Part shown: in pieces, positions 48,901 through 56,989 of the stretch
How the letters are laid out: the number at the start of each line of letters is the position of its first letter
Position numbering within the stretch: the stretch's first letter is position 1
Assembly: GCF_011378715.1 (NCBI RefSeq)
Contig: NZ_WTKU01000025.1
Span: 1 to 57,437 of the forward strand
Length of the DNA stretch: 57,437 bases
Direction of reading: 5' to 3'
DNA from: Psychromonas sp. SA13A
GTDB taxonomy: Bacteria; Pseudomonadota; Gammaproteobacteria; Enterobacterales; Psychromonadaceae
Translations under genes and position numbers: made by a program
The notes under the pieces: generated by a model
Told to the model about the DNA's origin: nothing
What the model saw: only the letters and a program-made list of their open reading frames with translations
The model's database searches: none

Positions 48901-49931
48901 GTAATTCGGATGCAGCTAATAAAGAAACGAATGGGCGTGCTGATATCAATGGTTTGCTCGATTGGAACCAAAATTTGAAAGGTAAAATACACTTCGAAGC
49001 CGATCAGATGTTAATTCAAGATTACGGAAAAATTGAGCTTTATGTGAGTCCTAATATTGATGTTATTTTAGATGACCATGTCCGTGTAGATGGCGTGATC
49101 ACCGTTGATAAAGGGAATATTACGGTCAAAGAGTTACCTGAAGGTGCCGTTAGCGTCTCTAACGATGTGATAGTTGTCGATGCCAAAGAAAAAGAGACTA
49201 GTGCTGATTTACCGATTAAAATGAAAGTAAAAGTATCATTAGGTGACCAGCTTCGATTAAAAGCAATCGGTTTAGACTCTTATATTCACGGAGATTTAAT
49301 TGTTAAAAAAGCACTGAAAAAAGAACTGACTGTTAACGGTGAATTGACCTTTTCAAAGGGAAGTTATAAAGCCTTAGCACAACAGTTAGTGTTACAAAAT
49401 AGTCGTATCGTTTTTCAAGGACAACCGGATGCACCTTATCTCAACATTGAAGCTATACGTGATCCTAATGATACCGAAGACAACGTAACCGCTGGTGTGC
49501 GAGTAACAGGGACACCACACCAATTGCAGTTAACTATTTTCTCTGAGCCTGCGATGTCGCAACAGAATGCTTTATCTTACATTACTCGAGGTTACTCTAT
49601 TGCTAATGCTTCAAGTGATAGCAATAACAATCAACTTGCTTCTATATTAATAGATTTAGGGGCAGGCCAAACCGATGGTGTAATGGGTAACATTGGTAAA
49701 AGTGTGGGTATTGATGATTTATCACTCGCCTCAAGTGGGCAGGGTGACCAACAATCTGTAGGCATTAAAGGGACTATCGCACCGGGCGTTGAAATCAGCT
49801 ATGGTGTTGGTGTATTCGATTCATTTACCATTTTTGCTATACGTTATGAATTGTTTAAACAGTTTTATATAGAAGCTTCTAGTGGTCTATATCAAGCCGT
49901 GGATGCTTATTACGAATGGGATTGGGATTAG
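45969..49931 (+). CDS. tamB: Translocation and assembly module subunit TamB
   Basis: A 1320-residue AsmA-like bridge protein. One N-terminal helix (about 14-34, FFTLFVFIILVLFITGLGLF) anchors it in the inner membrane. A long repeat-rich beta region follows, forming the hydrophobic groove of the RBG superfamily. The C-terminal DUF490/TamB domain (about 960-1320) has DVILDDHVRVDGVITVDKG, VNGELTFSKGSYKALAQQL and NALSYITRGYS, ending in GLYQAVDAYYEWDWD. It starts 4 bp inside tamA (ATGA). Length is normal (E. coli 1259). Confidence 0.93.
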   Translation: MSFLLLTRKYLKRIFFTLFVFIILVLFITGLGLFTHQGNNLILNTIQKFEPRLTMSLKQGSLFYSPVYEKIRWVDGDALYEFKDLSYEFDWNCLIEELCLESLTIASADINIPESETPAQPEDPNAEPFVLEFPLRVNIKDLAINNTHVKVAGVEVDLKQLLLKADGQDNNLALSNSIKGLTVILADAEVDSATKKSNSQTNQQTRQQLLSSFPAILTDKTLPEIILPVNLTVKQLDVQGFKLIQNKKDLVSINQLNSQFTFFGSKLTIEQFDLDLPEANLAISGDIDLSQRYPMDLALQATLKEIKDLQPTTLLKGQQLKLNSQGDLADLHSSITLSQLINAKIDSAVDLYSENLPHQLTVKWDQFNWPLSGEPEISSSKGYLASKGNLNNYQLQLDSHLNLTDLPPADINLKGKGNLQSFDLSTLMVKTLQGDVQLNGNLNWLSNLAWKGDLSINGINFNELSKDYPGQLSGHIQHSVSVPLADNKQPAWTFNLPVIDLNGSYLKRPLTIKGKASGDANQGFSINNLAINNAENSMLVNGKVADKNDLSIDLDIQNLTNIIADSRGKIKGKVNLAGSIDKIEIDSNLDVEDLSYLDNDIEALSIKGQAMLSDLPVANLAINANNIRSNGQKIDSIKIDVKPNAVADIKVQHQVNVDLKSKMVNTDLTVLFEQQLNTWSAILDKGVIETVQGLLVLKDPFTVTTEQQTINLTPHCWLATNNNKDQNGQLCIKKFSAGENGDIKINIDDFLLASLTPFIPDTLTLEGALAANVDVFWKNNQKPSIDLEVNGDAMALNINTDKNTKEVIRYPVEQFHIEMKTGKQQTDFSVKALSEGLINANVEGYITPYQATPQINATLDLSVPDFDNFAILIPQVDKLTGQLQADIKVKGKLEKPSLAGQVLIADASVKAPSAPLRITDLNAKVDIDDNQAKIDGYFFTNTKKPAKKKSNVLLDTIVAIKDTAVSTINIPQRIANMRNSDAANKETNGRADINGLLDWNQNLKGKIHFEADQMLIQDYGKIELYVSPNIDVILDDHVRVDGVITVDKGNITVKELPEGAVSVSNDVIVVDAKEKETSADLPIKMKVKVSLGDQLRLKAIGLDSYIHGDLIVKKALKKELTVNGELTFSKGSYKALAQQLVLQNSRIVFQGQPDAPYLNIEAIRDPNDTEDNVTAGVRVTGTPHQLQLTIFSEPAMSQQNALSYITRGYSIANASSDSNNNQLASILIDLGAGQTDGVMGNIGKSVGIDDLSLASSGQGDQQSVGIKGTIAPGVEISYGVGVFDSFTIFAIRYELFKQFYIEASSGLYQAVDAYYEWDWD

Positions 49932-50120
49932 TTAACGTTTTTATAGTTATAATGTTAATTCAACCTTGAATGAATATTACAGTCAACTTCATCATCAAAT
50001 TGCTAAAGCTTTCAGCTATAACTCTTGAGAGCTTTAGTAGTTATATTAACAAAAACGTTACATTGACGTCACCTCAAGCTATTACATTGCATTTATTGCG
50101 TCTCATACTGTCCCGCTTAA

Positions 50121-50165
50121 TTAAATGGTTAAAAGTTAAATGGCTAAAAGTTAAATGGTCAAAAA
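50121..50165 (+). repeat. Three tandem 15-bp units (TTAAATGGTTAAAAG type)
   Basis: TTAAATGGTTAAAAG, TTAAATGGCTAAAAG and TTAAATGGTCAAAAA lie head to tail with one to three differences. The unit length equals that of the repeat at 34807-34851, but the sequence is different. Confidence 0.75.
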
Positions 50166-50596
50166 TTACGAAGGAAACTCAATGAGGGCAAGGCGTTTGA
50201 TTGAGTAATAGCTAGCTATTGAGATTGATCACAACGAAGTGTTCATTAATTTTAACCAGCAATATTGATCAGTTTTTATGCGGATTGGTATTTGTTATTA
50301 CTTGCAAATATGATGATTACAACAACAAGTCAACCTCATCCTAATTTTGCCTTTCACTCTATTTATTTCCATGTTAACTCTTCACTTCAAGGGCCTCACA
50401 TTTCTTTACGTTATAATATTCTAGTTTTGGTATCCCTAAAATAATTGCGAGTATTACGTATTTTATCAATGTGTTAAATCACTTTCCGTAGTCTAAATAA
50501 TAATCTATTCAATTTAAATAATTAGCGCTGGATAACATAACTAGCAACTAATTAAGTAAATAATCGACTTTATCTACATTTTTGAGTGCTTCGACG

Positions 50597-50625
50597 TTGC
50601 TTATTGTGTAATAGGTCTATATTCT
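50597..50625 (+). promoter_or_regulatory. Possible sigma-70 promoter for the dehydrogenase gene
   Basis: TTGCTT (50597-50602), 17-base spacer, TATTCT (50620-50625), 62 bp before the ATG. Each box matches the consensus at four of six positions. Confidence 0.35.
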
Positions 50626-50686
50626 AGATACATCAATTATATAATAATACAAACATACAAATAAACACTATTTAAGGAGTTAGATT

Positions 50687-51568
50687 ATGACTAAACCAGT
50701 CATCGGTTTCATCGGACTTGGCCTTATGGGCGGCAATATGGTTGAGAACTTACAAACACGTGGTTTTCAAGTTAATGTAATGGATCTTAATAAAGATGCA
50801 GTTGCTGCAGTTATCGCTCGCGGTAATGCAACTGAAGTTGCTACTGGAAAAGAATTAGCAGAAAAAAGTGATATCGTTATGCTTTGTCTTACAACTTCTA
50901 AAGTTGTAGAAATGGTTGTTTACGGCGATAACGGTATCCTATCTGGTATTAAAGAAGGTTCTGTATTAGTTGATTTTGGTACTTCTATTCCAGCATCAAC
51001 TCGTAAAATTGGTGCAGACCTTGCAGCTAAAGGCGCAGGTATGATTGATGCGCCACTTGGTCGTACTCCTGCACACGCTAAAGATGGTTTATTAAACATC
51101 ATGGCTGCTGGTGACTTAGAAACATTTAATAAAGTTAAACCTGTACTTGCAGAACAAGGTGAAAACGTATTCCACCTTGGTGCTTTAGGTGCTGGTCATA
51201 CAACTAAGTTGATCAATAACTTCATGGGTATGACAACAGTAACAGCAATGTCTCAAGCATTTGCAGTTGCAGATAAAGCGGGTGTTGATCGCCAACAATT
51301 GTTCGATATCATGTCAACAGGCCCATCTAACTCACCATTTATGGGCTTTTGTAAAAAATATGCAGTAGATGGCGTAAGTGACTTAGGCTTCTCTATTGCC
51401 AATGCAAATAAAGATTTAGGTTATTTCTTAGAAATGGTTAAAGATTTAGGCACTGTTTCTGAAATTGCTGAAGGTACTTCTGCAAATCTGCAAGCGGCAG
51501 TTGATGCAGATATGGGTAACGGTAACGTTCCAGAAATCTTTGATTATTTTTTAAAGCTAAACAAATAA
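50687..51568 (+). CDS. Beta-hydroxyacid dehydrogenase, YihU-like (sulfolactaldehyde reductase-like)
   Basis: A 293-residue member of the 3-hydroxyisobutyrate dehydrogenase family. The Rossmann motif GFIGLGLMGGNM is at 7-18; the substrate loop is DAPLGRTPAHAKDG (121-134); the catalytic K174 is in GHTTKLINNFM. The usual loop is DAPVSGG. The GRT variant with arginine (R126) is the form of E. coli YihU, where it holds the sulfonate of sulfolactaldehyde. Succinic semialdehyde or another charged aldehyde is also possible. No sulfoglycolysis genes are nearby. AAGGAG precedes the ATG. Codon use looks optimised, suggesting high expression. Confidence 0.82.
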   Translation: MTKPVIGFIGLGLMGGNMVENLQTRGFQVNVMDLNKDAVAAVIARGNATEVATGKELAEKSDIVMLCLTTSKVVEMVVYGDNGILSGIKEGSVLVDFGTSIPASTRKIGADLAAKGAGMIDAPLGRTPAHAKDGLLNIMAAGDLETFNKVKPVLAEQGENVFHLGALGAGHTTKLINNFMGMTTVTAMSQAFAVADKAGVDRQQLFDIMSTGPSNSPFMGFCKKYAVDGVSDLGFSIANANKDLGYFLEMVKDLGTVSEIAEGTSANLQAAVDADMGNGNVPEIFDYFLKLNK

Positions 51569-52332
51569 TACTCAAAAAATATATCACTACACTACCCTTG
51601 ATATAATGAAAGTGAAAGCTTGCATTATATCAAGGAGTTAAATAGATATTTAACAGTACTGTTATTTTTGTGTTGTTCAAGGTTAACGACTCAACCATTA
51701 ATTAATTATTGGTCGATTGTTAAAGATAAACATTCACATAAGTAGCAGTATTTTTTTGCTTTGCTTATCCTATGTGAGGTTTTATTATCACCGAATAGAT
51801 TTTCCTTTACAGTTTTCCCAAGTTCCTTCAGTGTACTGTTCCATTTGCCTATATCATTTCTATGCCTGATGCATGTCAATTCAATTCCTTATAAATCAGC
51901 AAGCATTGCAACAAGTAACTTATGTTAATAACTACTTTTTAATACATTAATCCTATTAGTTCTGCATCCATTAATTTAACCATCAACACCCTACATTTCT
52001 CTAAATGTAATCATCTGACATCTTACCTTATAGTTTGTTTAGTGACGGGAAATCGCATCTTAATTGGCAGTAGGTGCCTATGTATTTGTAGTACTTAATC
52101 AACAATATAGGAGAGGGAAGAGTCATTAATCGTAATGGAATTTGTAACCTTGAAGCATATAGTTTTGCAGTAAATAACGGTGACACATAAAGCTAAGGAG
52201 AATCGATCTTGAATCACTTTGAAAATTGATCACAAGACCGATTTTTAATTAATGTTTATAAGGTAAACGGTAAAATTATTTTGTTAAACATTATTAACAT
52301 CAGTTTCTTAATTTTAGAACTTACTTAATACC
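51569..52332. other. Long intergenic region between the dehydrogenase and znuA
   Basis: About 764 bp with no recognisable gene. Two structures are visible: a 13-bp perfect inverted repeat near the left (51596-51635) and a terminator-like hairpin with T5 at 52202-52246 on the plus strand. The middle is AT-rich and could carry a small RNA or decayed DNA. Confidence 0.4.
51596..51635 (+). terminator. Perfect 13-bp inverted repeat after the dehydrogenase gene
   Basis: CCTTGATATAATG (51596-51608) and its exact reverse complement CATTATATCAAGG (51623-51635) around a 14-base loop, 28 bp after the stop codon. No T-run follows, so it may be a factor-dependent or 3'-end-stabilising hairpin rather than a simple terminator. 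Confidence 0.55.
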
Positions 52333-53457
52333 TTATTCAAGACCTTTGACTAAGTCGTCAGCTAAGTTATTCATTAATTCAAAATAAGCATCTGGTCCTG
52401 CCGTAATATTCGCACCCAGTGGATCTAAGGTTGCTGTTTTTGCACCAGTATCTTCAATAATGGTAGTAACCAATTTTGATTCAAATTGAGGTTCACTGAA
52501 TACTGCACGTGCTTTCAAATCACGCACTTTTTTTCGTATCTCAGTAATTCTTTTCGCTCCAGGCTTTCTTTCAGGGTCAATGGTTACAGAACCAACAGCA
52601 TTTAAGTTATAACTCGTTTCAAAATATTGATATGCAGAATGGAACACTAAGTAAGGAACTGTTTGTATTGGTGCTAGTTTCTGCTGTAATTGTTGATCAA
52701 GCTTTGTTATTTTCGCTGTCATTTTCACTGTGTTTATTTCATATTGCTTAGCATTAGCTGGATCTATTTCAATTAACATTTTGCTAGTTTGATCAACAAC
52801 TTTTTGAGCAATACTAGGTGAAAGCCAGATATGTAGGTCCATAGAACCTTCATGATCATCATGTGCAGCGTGCTCTTCATGACCGTCGTGGTCGTCATCA
52901 TGTGCAACATGCTCTTCATGCTCTTCATGTTCGCCGTGGTCATCATCATGTGCTGCATGCTCTTTATGATCTTCATGGTCATCATCATGTGCAACATGCT
53001 CTTCATGTTCGTCGTGGTCATCATCATGTGCTACATGCTCTTTATGATCGTCGTGGTCATCATCATGTGCAGCATGCTCACTATGATCATGATGTTCCCA
53101 GTTTCCAAAGTCTCGTTTTGTCAACAATGACCCAGCTAACTGGTCTGCCAGTTCAAGTTTTTTGGCATCTTTTGCTAAGGTTTTTAACGGCTTATCAAGA
53201 AAACTTTCCAGCTCATGACCAACCCAAATAACTAGATCTGCATGTGATAATGTTCTTGCCTCTGATGGGCGCAAAGTATATCCATGTGGTGAACCACTTT
53301 TAACGATCAGCTGTGGTGTACCAACCCCTTCCATAACACCACTCACCAGGGAGTGAATCGGTTTAATGCTAACAGCAACCTGCGGGCTTTCAGCCGCATT
53401 TACTGAATGTTGTAGTAGGGCTGTAATCAATATGAATGGGGATAATAATTTTTTCAT
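52333..53457 (-). CDS. znuA: Zinc ABC transporter periplasmic binding protein ZnuA
   Basis: 374 residues. Signal peptide about 1-21 (SVNAAES). Zinc ligands of the cluster-9 family are visible: H58 in SGSPHGYTLRPSEA, the histidine in LHIWLSP (H209) and in VFHSAYQYF, and the final aspartate in LDPLGANI. A very long His/Asp/Glu loop (about 122-204) contains five 13-16-residue units of the type HVAHDDDHDEHEE plus a partial one. It is much longer than the loop of E. coli ZnuA (310 aa), hence the greater length. It is divergent from znuCB, with Zur-like boxes between. Confidence 0.94.
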   Translation of the reverse strand: MKKLLSPFILITALLQHSVNAAESPQVAVSIKPIHSLVSGVMEGVGTPQLIVKSGSPHGYTLRPSEARTLSHADLVIWVGHELESFLDKPLKTLAKDAKKLELADQLAGSLLTKRDFGNWEHHDHSEHAAHDDDHDDHKEHVAHDDDHDEHEEHVAHDDDHEDHKEHAAHDDDHGEHEEHEEHVAHDDDHDGHEEHAAHDDHEGSMDLHIWLSPSIAQKVVDQTSKMLIEIDPANAKQYEINTVKMTAKITKLDQQLQQKLAPIQTVPYLVFHSAYQYFETSYNLNAVGSVTIDPERKPGAKRITEIRKKVRDLKARAVFSEPQFESKLVTTIIEDTGAKTATLDPLGANITAGPDAYFELMNNLADDLVKGLE

Positions 53458-53488
53458 CTTGCATTCTCTTAAGTAGTATATGAAATTT

Positions 53489-53547
53489 GTTATATTATAA
53501 CGGTACGTGGTGTTATAATATAACGCATTATTTTGTTATAAGATAAC
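53489..53547. promoter_or_regulatory. Three Zur-like operators between znuA and znuCB
   Basis: GTTATATTATAAC (53489-53501) and GTTATAATATAAC (53512-53524) are perfect palindromes around a central base, and GTTATAAGATAAC (53535-53547) has one mismatch. They repeat every 23 bp. They match the gammaproteobacterial Zur box (GTTATA-N-TATAAC core). Placed between divergent znuA and znuC, they should repress both directions when zinc is plentiful. Confidence 0.85.
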
Positions 53548-53687
53548 ATTACTTATTTTTAATTTATATTTTTCTTGCACTATTTTCTATTAGTAAATAG
53601 TCGCTTGTAATAATTAAACAAGAGCAAGTAGTCATTGAACAGGCCAAAAATTATAACTTTGTAGCCGAGTAAGGAATAAGAAATTAT

Positions 53688-54479
53688 ATGAATAAAGCAT
53701 TACTTAATTTAAATGCAATTAACCTAGTATTAGGAGAACGAACGCTTTTAGAGAATATTAATTTACAACTAAATCCCGCCGAAATAGTGACCATCGTTGG
53801 GCCAAATGGCGCAGGTAAAACATCGCTTTTACGAGTCGCACTTGGATTACAAAAACCAACCTCCGGTACGGTGCAGCTTGCCGACAATATAACCATTGGT
53901 TATGTGCCTCAAAAAATTCATATTGATCCCACTTTTCCAATGACAGTTAGGCGTTTTTTAGCATTAGCAAAAACAACTCATAAAAAACCGTTTGAAGAAT
54001 TATTAGCAGAAGTCGGTGCAGAACATATCATTGATGCTCCGTTACACACATTATCAGGCGGTGAACTACAACGTTTGCTGATGGCGCGTGCGTTAATACG
54101 TAATCCCAATGTATTAGTGCTTGATGAACCTGTACAAGGTGTTGATGTGCATGGCCAATCTGAACTATATAGCCTTATCAGCCGAGTTCGAACTGAGAGA
54201 AACTGTGCCATTTTGATGGTGTCACATGATCTTCATCTTGTCATGTCATCCACAGATAGGGTGCTCTGTTTAAATCAGCATATATGTTGTAGTGGTACGC
54301 CTGAAGTCGTTGTTAGTCATCCTGCTTATGCACAGTTGTTTGGAAAGCATGCAGCAAGTCATTTGGCATTGTACGTTCATGAAAAAAGTCACGAGCACAA
54401 CCATGCACTTACTGAGCATGATCACAGCCATCAACATAACCAATTTTGTGAACATTTAGAGGGTAAAAAAAGTGATTGA
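53688..54479 (+). CDS. znuC: Zinc ABC transporter ATP-binding protein ZnuC
   Basis: 263 residues. Walker A GPNGAGKTS (about 38-46), Q-loop IGYVPQKIH, signature LSGGELQRLLMARAL, Walker B VLVLDEPVQGVD, switch histidine VSHDLHLVM. The C-terminal tail (about 232-257) is histidine-rich (HEKSHEHNHALTEHDHSHQH) and may bind zinc in the cytoplasm, as in some ZnuC proteins. Its start codon is the ATG at 53688. The gene overlaps znuB by 8 bp. Confidence 0.95.
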   Translation: MNKALLNLNAINLVLGERTLLENINLQLNPAEIVTIVGPNGAGKTSLLRVALGLQKPTSGTVQLADNITIGYVPQKIHIDPTFPMTVRRFLALAKTTHKKPFEELLAEVGAEHIIDAPLHTLSGGELQRLLMARALIRNPNVLVLDEPVQGVDVHGQSELYSLISRVRTERNCAILMVSHDLHLVMSSTDRVLCLNQHICCSGTPEVVVSHPAYAQLFGKHAASHLALYVHEKSHEHNHALTEHDHSHQHNQFCEHLEGKKSD

Positions 54480-55257
54480 TGATTTTTTATTAAGAGCTTT
54501 AGTAGGGGGAATTGGCGTAGCATTAGTAGCGGGTCCCTTTGGTTCTTTCGTGGTCTGGCGCCGTTTAGCTTATTTTGGAGATACTTTATCTCATTCAGCA
54601 TTACTAGGCGTTGCATTAGGTTTTATTTTAAATATTAACCTGACACTAGGCATTTTTATTATTTGCCAAACATTGGCGATATTACTTTTTGTTAGCCAAT
54701 ATCAACGTCAATTAACCAGTGATACCTTACTAGGTATCCTTTCACATGGTTCACTTTCTTTGGGGTTAGTCGCCTTAGCGTATATGGATGATGTAAGAAT
54801 AGATTTGGTTGGGTATCTATTTGGTGACATTCTTGCAATAAGTGCTACCGATCTGTATTGGATTTATGGTGCAGGTGGCGTTGCTCTTTTAGGGTTAATG
54901 TGGATTTGGAAGCCTCTGTTATCGATCACCATTCATGAAGATTTAGCGCGAGTAGAAGGGCTTCCTGTGGATCGTACCAACTGGCTTTTCTTAGGCTTGA
55001 TAGCTTTAACCGTCGCGATCATGATGAAAGTGGTGGGTATGTTATTAGTAACGGCTTTATTGATTATTCCCGCTGCGACCGCTCGTCGTTTTGCAAGCAC
55101 ACCAGAAATGATGGCTATATTAGCTATTGTTATTGGCTGCTTTTCGGTGATTGGTGGATTACTTGGTTCTTATTATTACGATACACCATCGGGCCCGTCG
55201 ATTGTGGTGAGTGGTTGTTTATTGTTTTTACTGAGTATTATTGTTCCTCGAAAATAA
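54472..55257 (+). CDS. znuB: Zinc ABC transporter permease ZnuB
   Basis: A 261-residue integral membrane protein with about eight helices, of the ABC-3 family. The N-terminal AGPFGSFVVWRRLAYFGDTLSHSALLGVALG is diagnostic. GDILAIS and the later GMLLVTALLIIPAATARRFA form the cytoplasmic and pore segments. The start is GTG at 54472, overlapping the end of znuC; no in-frame ATG exists nearby. With ZnuA and ZnuC it forms the high-affinity zinc importer. Confidence 0.95.
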   Translation: MIDDFLLRALVGGIGVALVAGPFGSFVVWRRLAYFGDTLSHSALLGVALGFILNINLTLGIFIICQTLAILLFVSQYQRQLTSDTLLGILSHGSLSLGLVALAYMDDVRIDLVGYLFGDILAISATDLYWIYGAGGVALLGLMWIWKPLLSITIHEDLARVEGLPVDRTNWLFLGLIALTVAIMMKVVGMLLVTALLIIPAATARRFASTPEMMAILAIVIGCFSVIGGLLGSYYYDTPSGPSIVVSGCLLFLLSIIVPRK

Positions 55258-55579
55258 TTGCACTTGCACTTTTTATGCGAATCTAGGCTTTAATTCAAGT
55301 GCGAATTGAGACTGTTTTATAGCCGTTACTTTTAAAGTGAAAATATAAAACTGCAAGGTGCCCAAATAATGGATATCGTTAATGGGCATCAACAGGTATA
55401 AGTAACGGGTATAAATAGAAGGTGACAGGTGGCGGTTATAGCGTTTCGCTAATCTATATTCAAAGGAATTGATTATTTGTAGCAGTACAGCCATCTCCAA
55501 GACGCACTAGAAAATAGCTTTAGATTATCAATGATTCAGATTAATATCAGAAACATAGTCGCTCGAATAGGAGGTTCAT
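55258..55579. other. Intergenic region between znuB and the isochorismatase-family gene
   Basis: About 322 bp. A GCACTTG / CAAGTGC pair (55260-55266 and 55296-55302) could form a loose hairpin after znuB. A strong AGGAGG ribosome site ends the region just before ATG 55580. Nothing else is recognised. Confidence 0.35.
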
Positions 55580-56119
55580 ATGTTAATGAGAGAAAATACC
55601 GGACTTATTGTCGTTGATATTCAGGGAAAACTAGCGCGTTTAGTGGATGATAGTGATACTTTGATAAGTCATTGTGAAAAGTTAATCAAAGGCTCACAGG
55701 CGCTTGATTTACCTATTATTTGGCTAGAGCAAAACCCAGAAAAGTTAGGTTCTACCGTTGATGAGTTAAGCATTTTGCTTGATGATATTGAACTGATAAC
55801 AAAATATACCTTCAATGCCTGTGATTCACCTGATTTTCTAGATCTAATCGGTGCTACCAATGTATCAACTTGGTTAATATGCGGCATTGAGGCGCATATT
55901 TGTGTATATCAAACTGCAAAAGGGTTGACGGAGCTAGGTTACAAGGTCGAACTTGTTAGTGATTGTATTGGCTCTCGCCTTGCAGTGAATAAACAACTTG
56001 CTATTAATGCATTACAAAATAGCGGTGTTAATACGACTGGTTTAGAAATGTGCTTATATGAATTAGTAAAAGATTGCCGAGATCCCGAGTTCAAACAAAT
56101 ATTAGAACTAATCCGTTAA
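55580..56119 (+). CDS. Isochorismatase-family cysteine hydrolase
   Basis: 179 residues of the YcaC/nicotinamidase-like fold. The catalytic triad is visible: D13 in GLIVVDIQG, K75 in ITKYTF and C108 in CGIEAHICVYQTA, with the cis-peptide motif before it. No C-terminal ArCP domain, so it is not EntB. The substrate is unknown; relatives hydrolyse amides or similar bonds. AGGAGG precedes the ATG. Its last 12 bases overlap the convergent HutD/Ves gene. Confidence 0.85.
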   Translation: MLMRENTGLIVVDIQGKLARLVDDSDTLISHCEKLIKGSQALDLPIIWLEQNPEKLGSTVDELSILLDDIELITKYTFNACDSPDFLDLIGATNVSTWLICGIEAHICVYQTAKGLTELGYKVELVSDCIGSRLAVNKQLAINALQNSGVNTTGLEMCLYELVKDCRDPEFKQILELIR

Positions 56120-56806
56120 ACTTGAGATGTCGATGAATACACCAGAGCCTTTAGTTACTATTATAGAAGTAACCTGAGTATGTTCACTTGCATCACTCGA
56201 GCCAGTAGCAAAATTACTGTCAGAACTGTTTATTAACCTGGGATCTACTTTTAAACGTATTAAACTATGTTTCGGTAATTCAACAACATGAGAATTTCCT
56301 TTATATTCATTTAGGCGCAAGCTACAAATACTATTAGCATAATAAGCGCTATATAATAGTTTATGGGATTCTGATATTACCAATGGTCGCCCCAACTCCA
56401 TTACAGTAACGTTTGCAGTTGTATCCGTTTTTCTAATCATAATATTTAAATCTTCAATTTTTCCATCATGGAGTGTTGCTAACGTTTTATCGCCTCCATC
56501 AAAGTGAGCCATATCTAATGGCTTGATTAATTCATTAACATACCTAACTTTATGGTTCTGTTGTTGATCCAAATACTCAATTGCAAAATGTTTAAGTGTT
56601 ATGCCTTTACCTGACAGCAATACCAAAGTCCGTTGTAATTGACTAAAGTCAGAGAAAAGACCATTTTCAATTACACTCGCTTGGCTAATGCGAAAACATA
56701 GCCCATTTTTATCGTCATAACGTTCAATTTCAAGCGTATTACCAAGGCCATTTTTCCAAGGCATCGATTTGTACTGCTGTGGTAATAATATTTGATAATT
56801 AAGCAC
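56108..56806 (-). CDS. HutD/Ves family protein
   Basis: About 232 residues with the double cupin-like HutD/Ves fold. The signature SMPWKNGLGNTLEIERY is followed by FRISQASVIENGLFSDFSQLQRTLVLLSG and a C-terminal beta-rich half. HutD is linked to histidine utilisation in pseudomonads and Ves to cold-inducible expression in E. coli. No hut genes are nearby. I prefer the GTG at 56806, which has AAAGG 8 bases upstream; a GTG at 56830 would add eight residues. It overlaps the convergent isochorismatase-family gene by 12 bp. Confidence 0.75.
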   Translation of the reverse strand: MLNYQILLPQQYKSMPWKNGLGNTLEIERYDDKNGLCFRISQASVIENGLFSDFSQLQRTLVLLSGKGITLKHFAIEYLDQQQNHKVRYVNELIKPLDMAHFDGGDKTLATLHDGKIEDLNIMIRKTDTTANVTVMELGRPLVISESHKLLYSAYYANSICSLRLNEYKGNSHVVELPKHSLIRLKVDPRLINSSDSNFATGSSDASEHTQVTSIIVTKGSGVFIDISSLTD

Positions 56807-56989
56807 GTGATTTACCTTTATTTGAATCACTTATATCATTGCCTGCACTTATGTCCCTGCCCATAATATATTTAATATGAACAGAGACATGAACTAGGAC
56901 AGTTAAATAGCTATTTTACTTCTACTTGATAGAGCAGAGGTGAACCTAATGTCTTGGATTCAGATTATAAGTGCATAACTTGAATTAGT

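Larger units (their letters stand above)
49932..50686. other. Long intergenic region after tamB
   Basis: About 755 bp without a convincing gene. It holds a 15-bp triple repeat (50121-50165) and, nearer the next gene, a possible promoter. A short frame (49970-50185) covers the repeat but has no ribosome site or recognisable product. Confidence 0.45.

Noticed and set aside
49970-50185. 71-codon plus-strand frame after tamB
   Set aside because: It covers the 15-bp repeat, has no ribosome site and an odd repetitive composition (WLKVKWLKVKWSK). Most likely chance.
52852-53231. Plus-strand frames rich in Met or His/Arg opposite znuA
   Set aside because: These are shadows of the His/Asp-coding repeat in znuA; low-complexity codons keep the other frames open.
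55273-55500. 75-codon minus-strand frame after znuB
   Set aside because: No ribosome site, no recognisable motif and composition like non-coding DNA.
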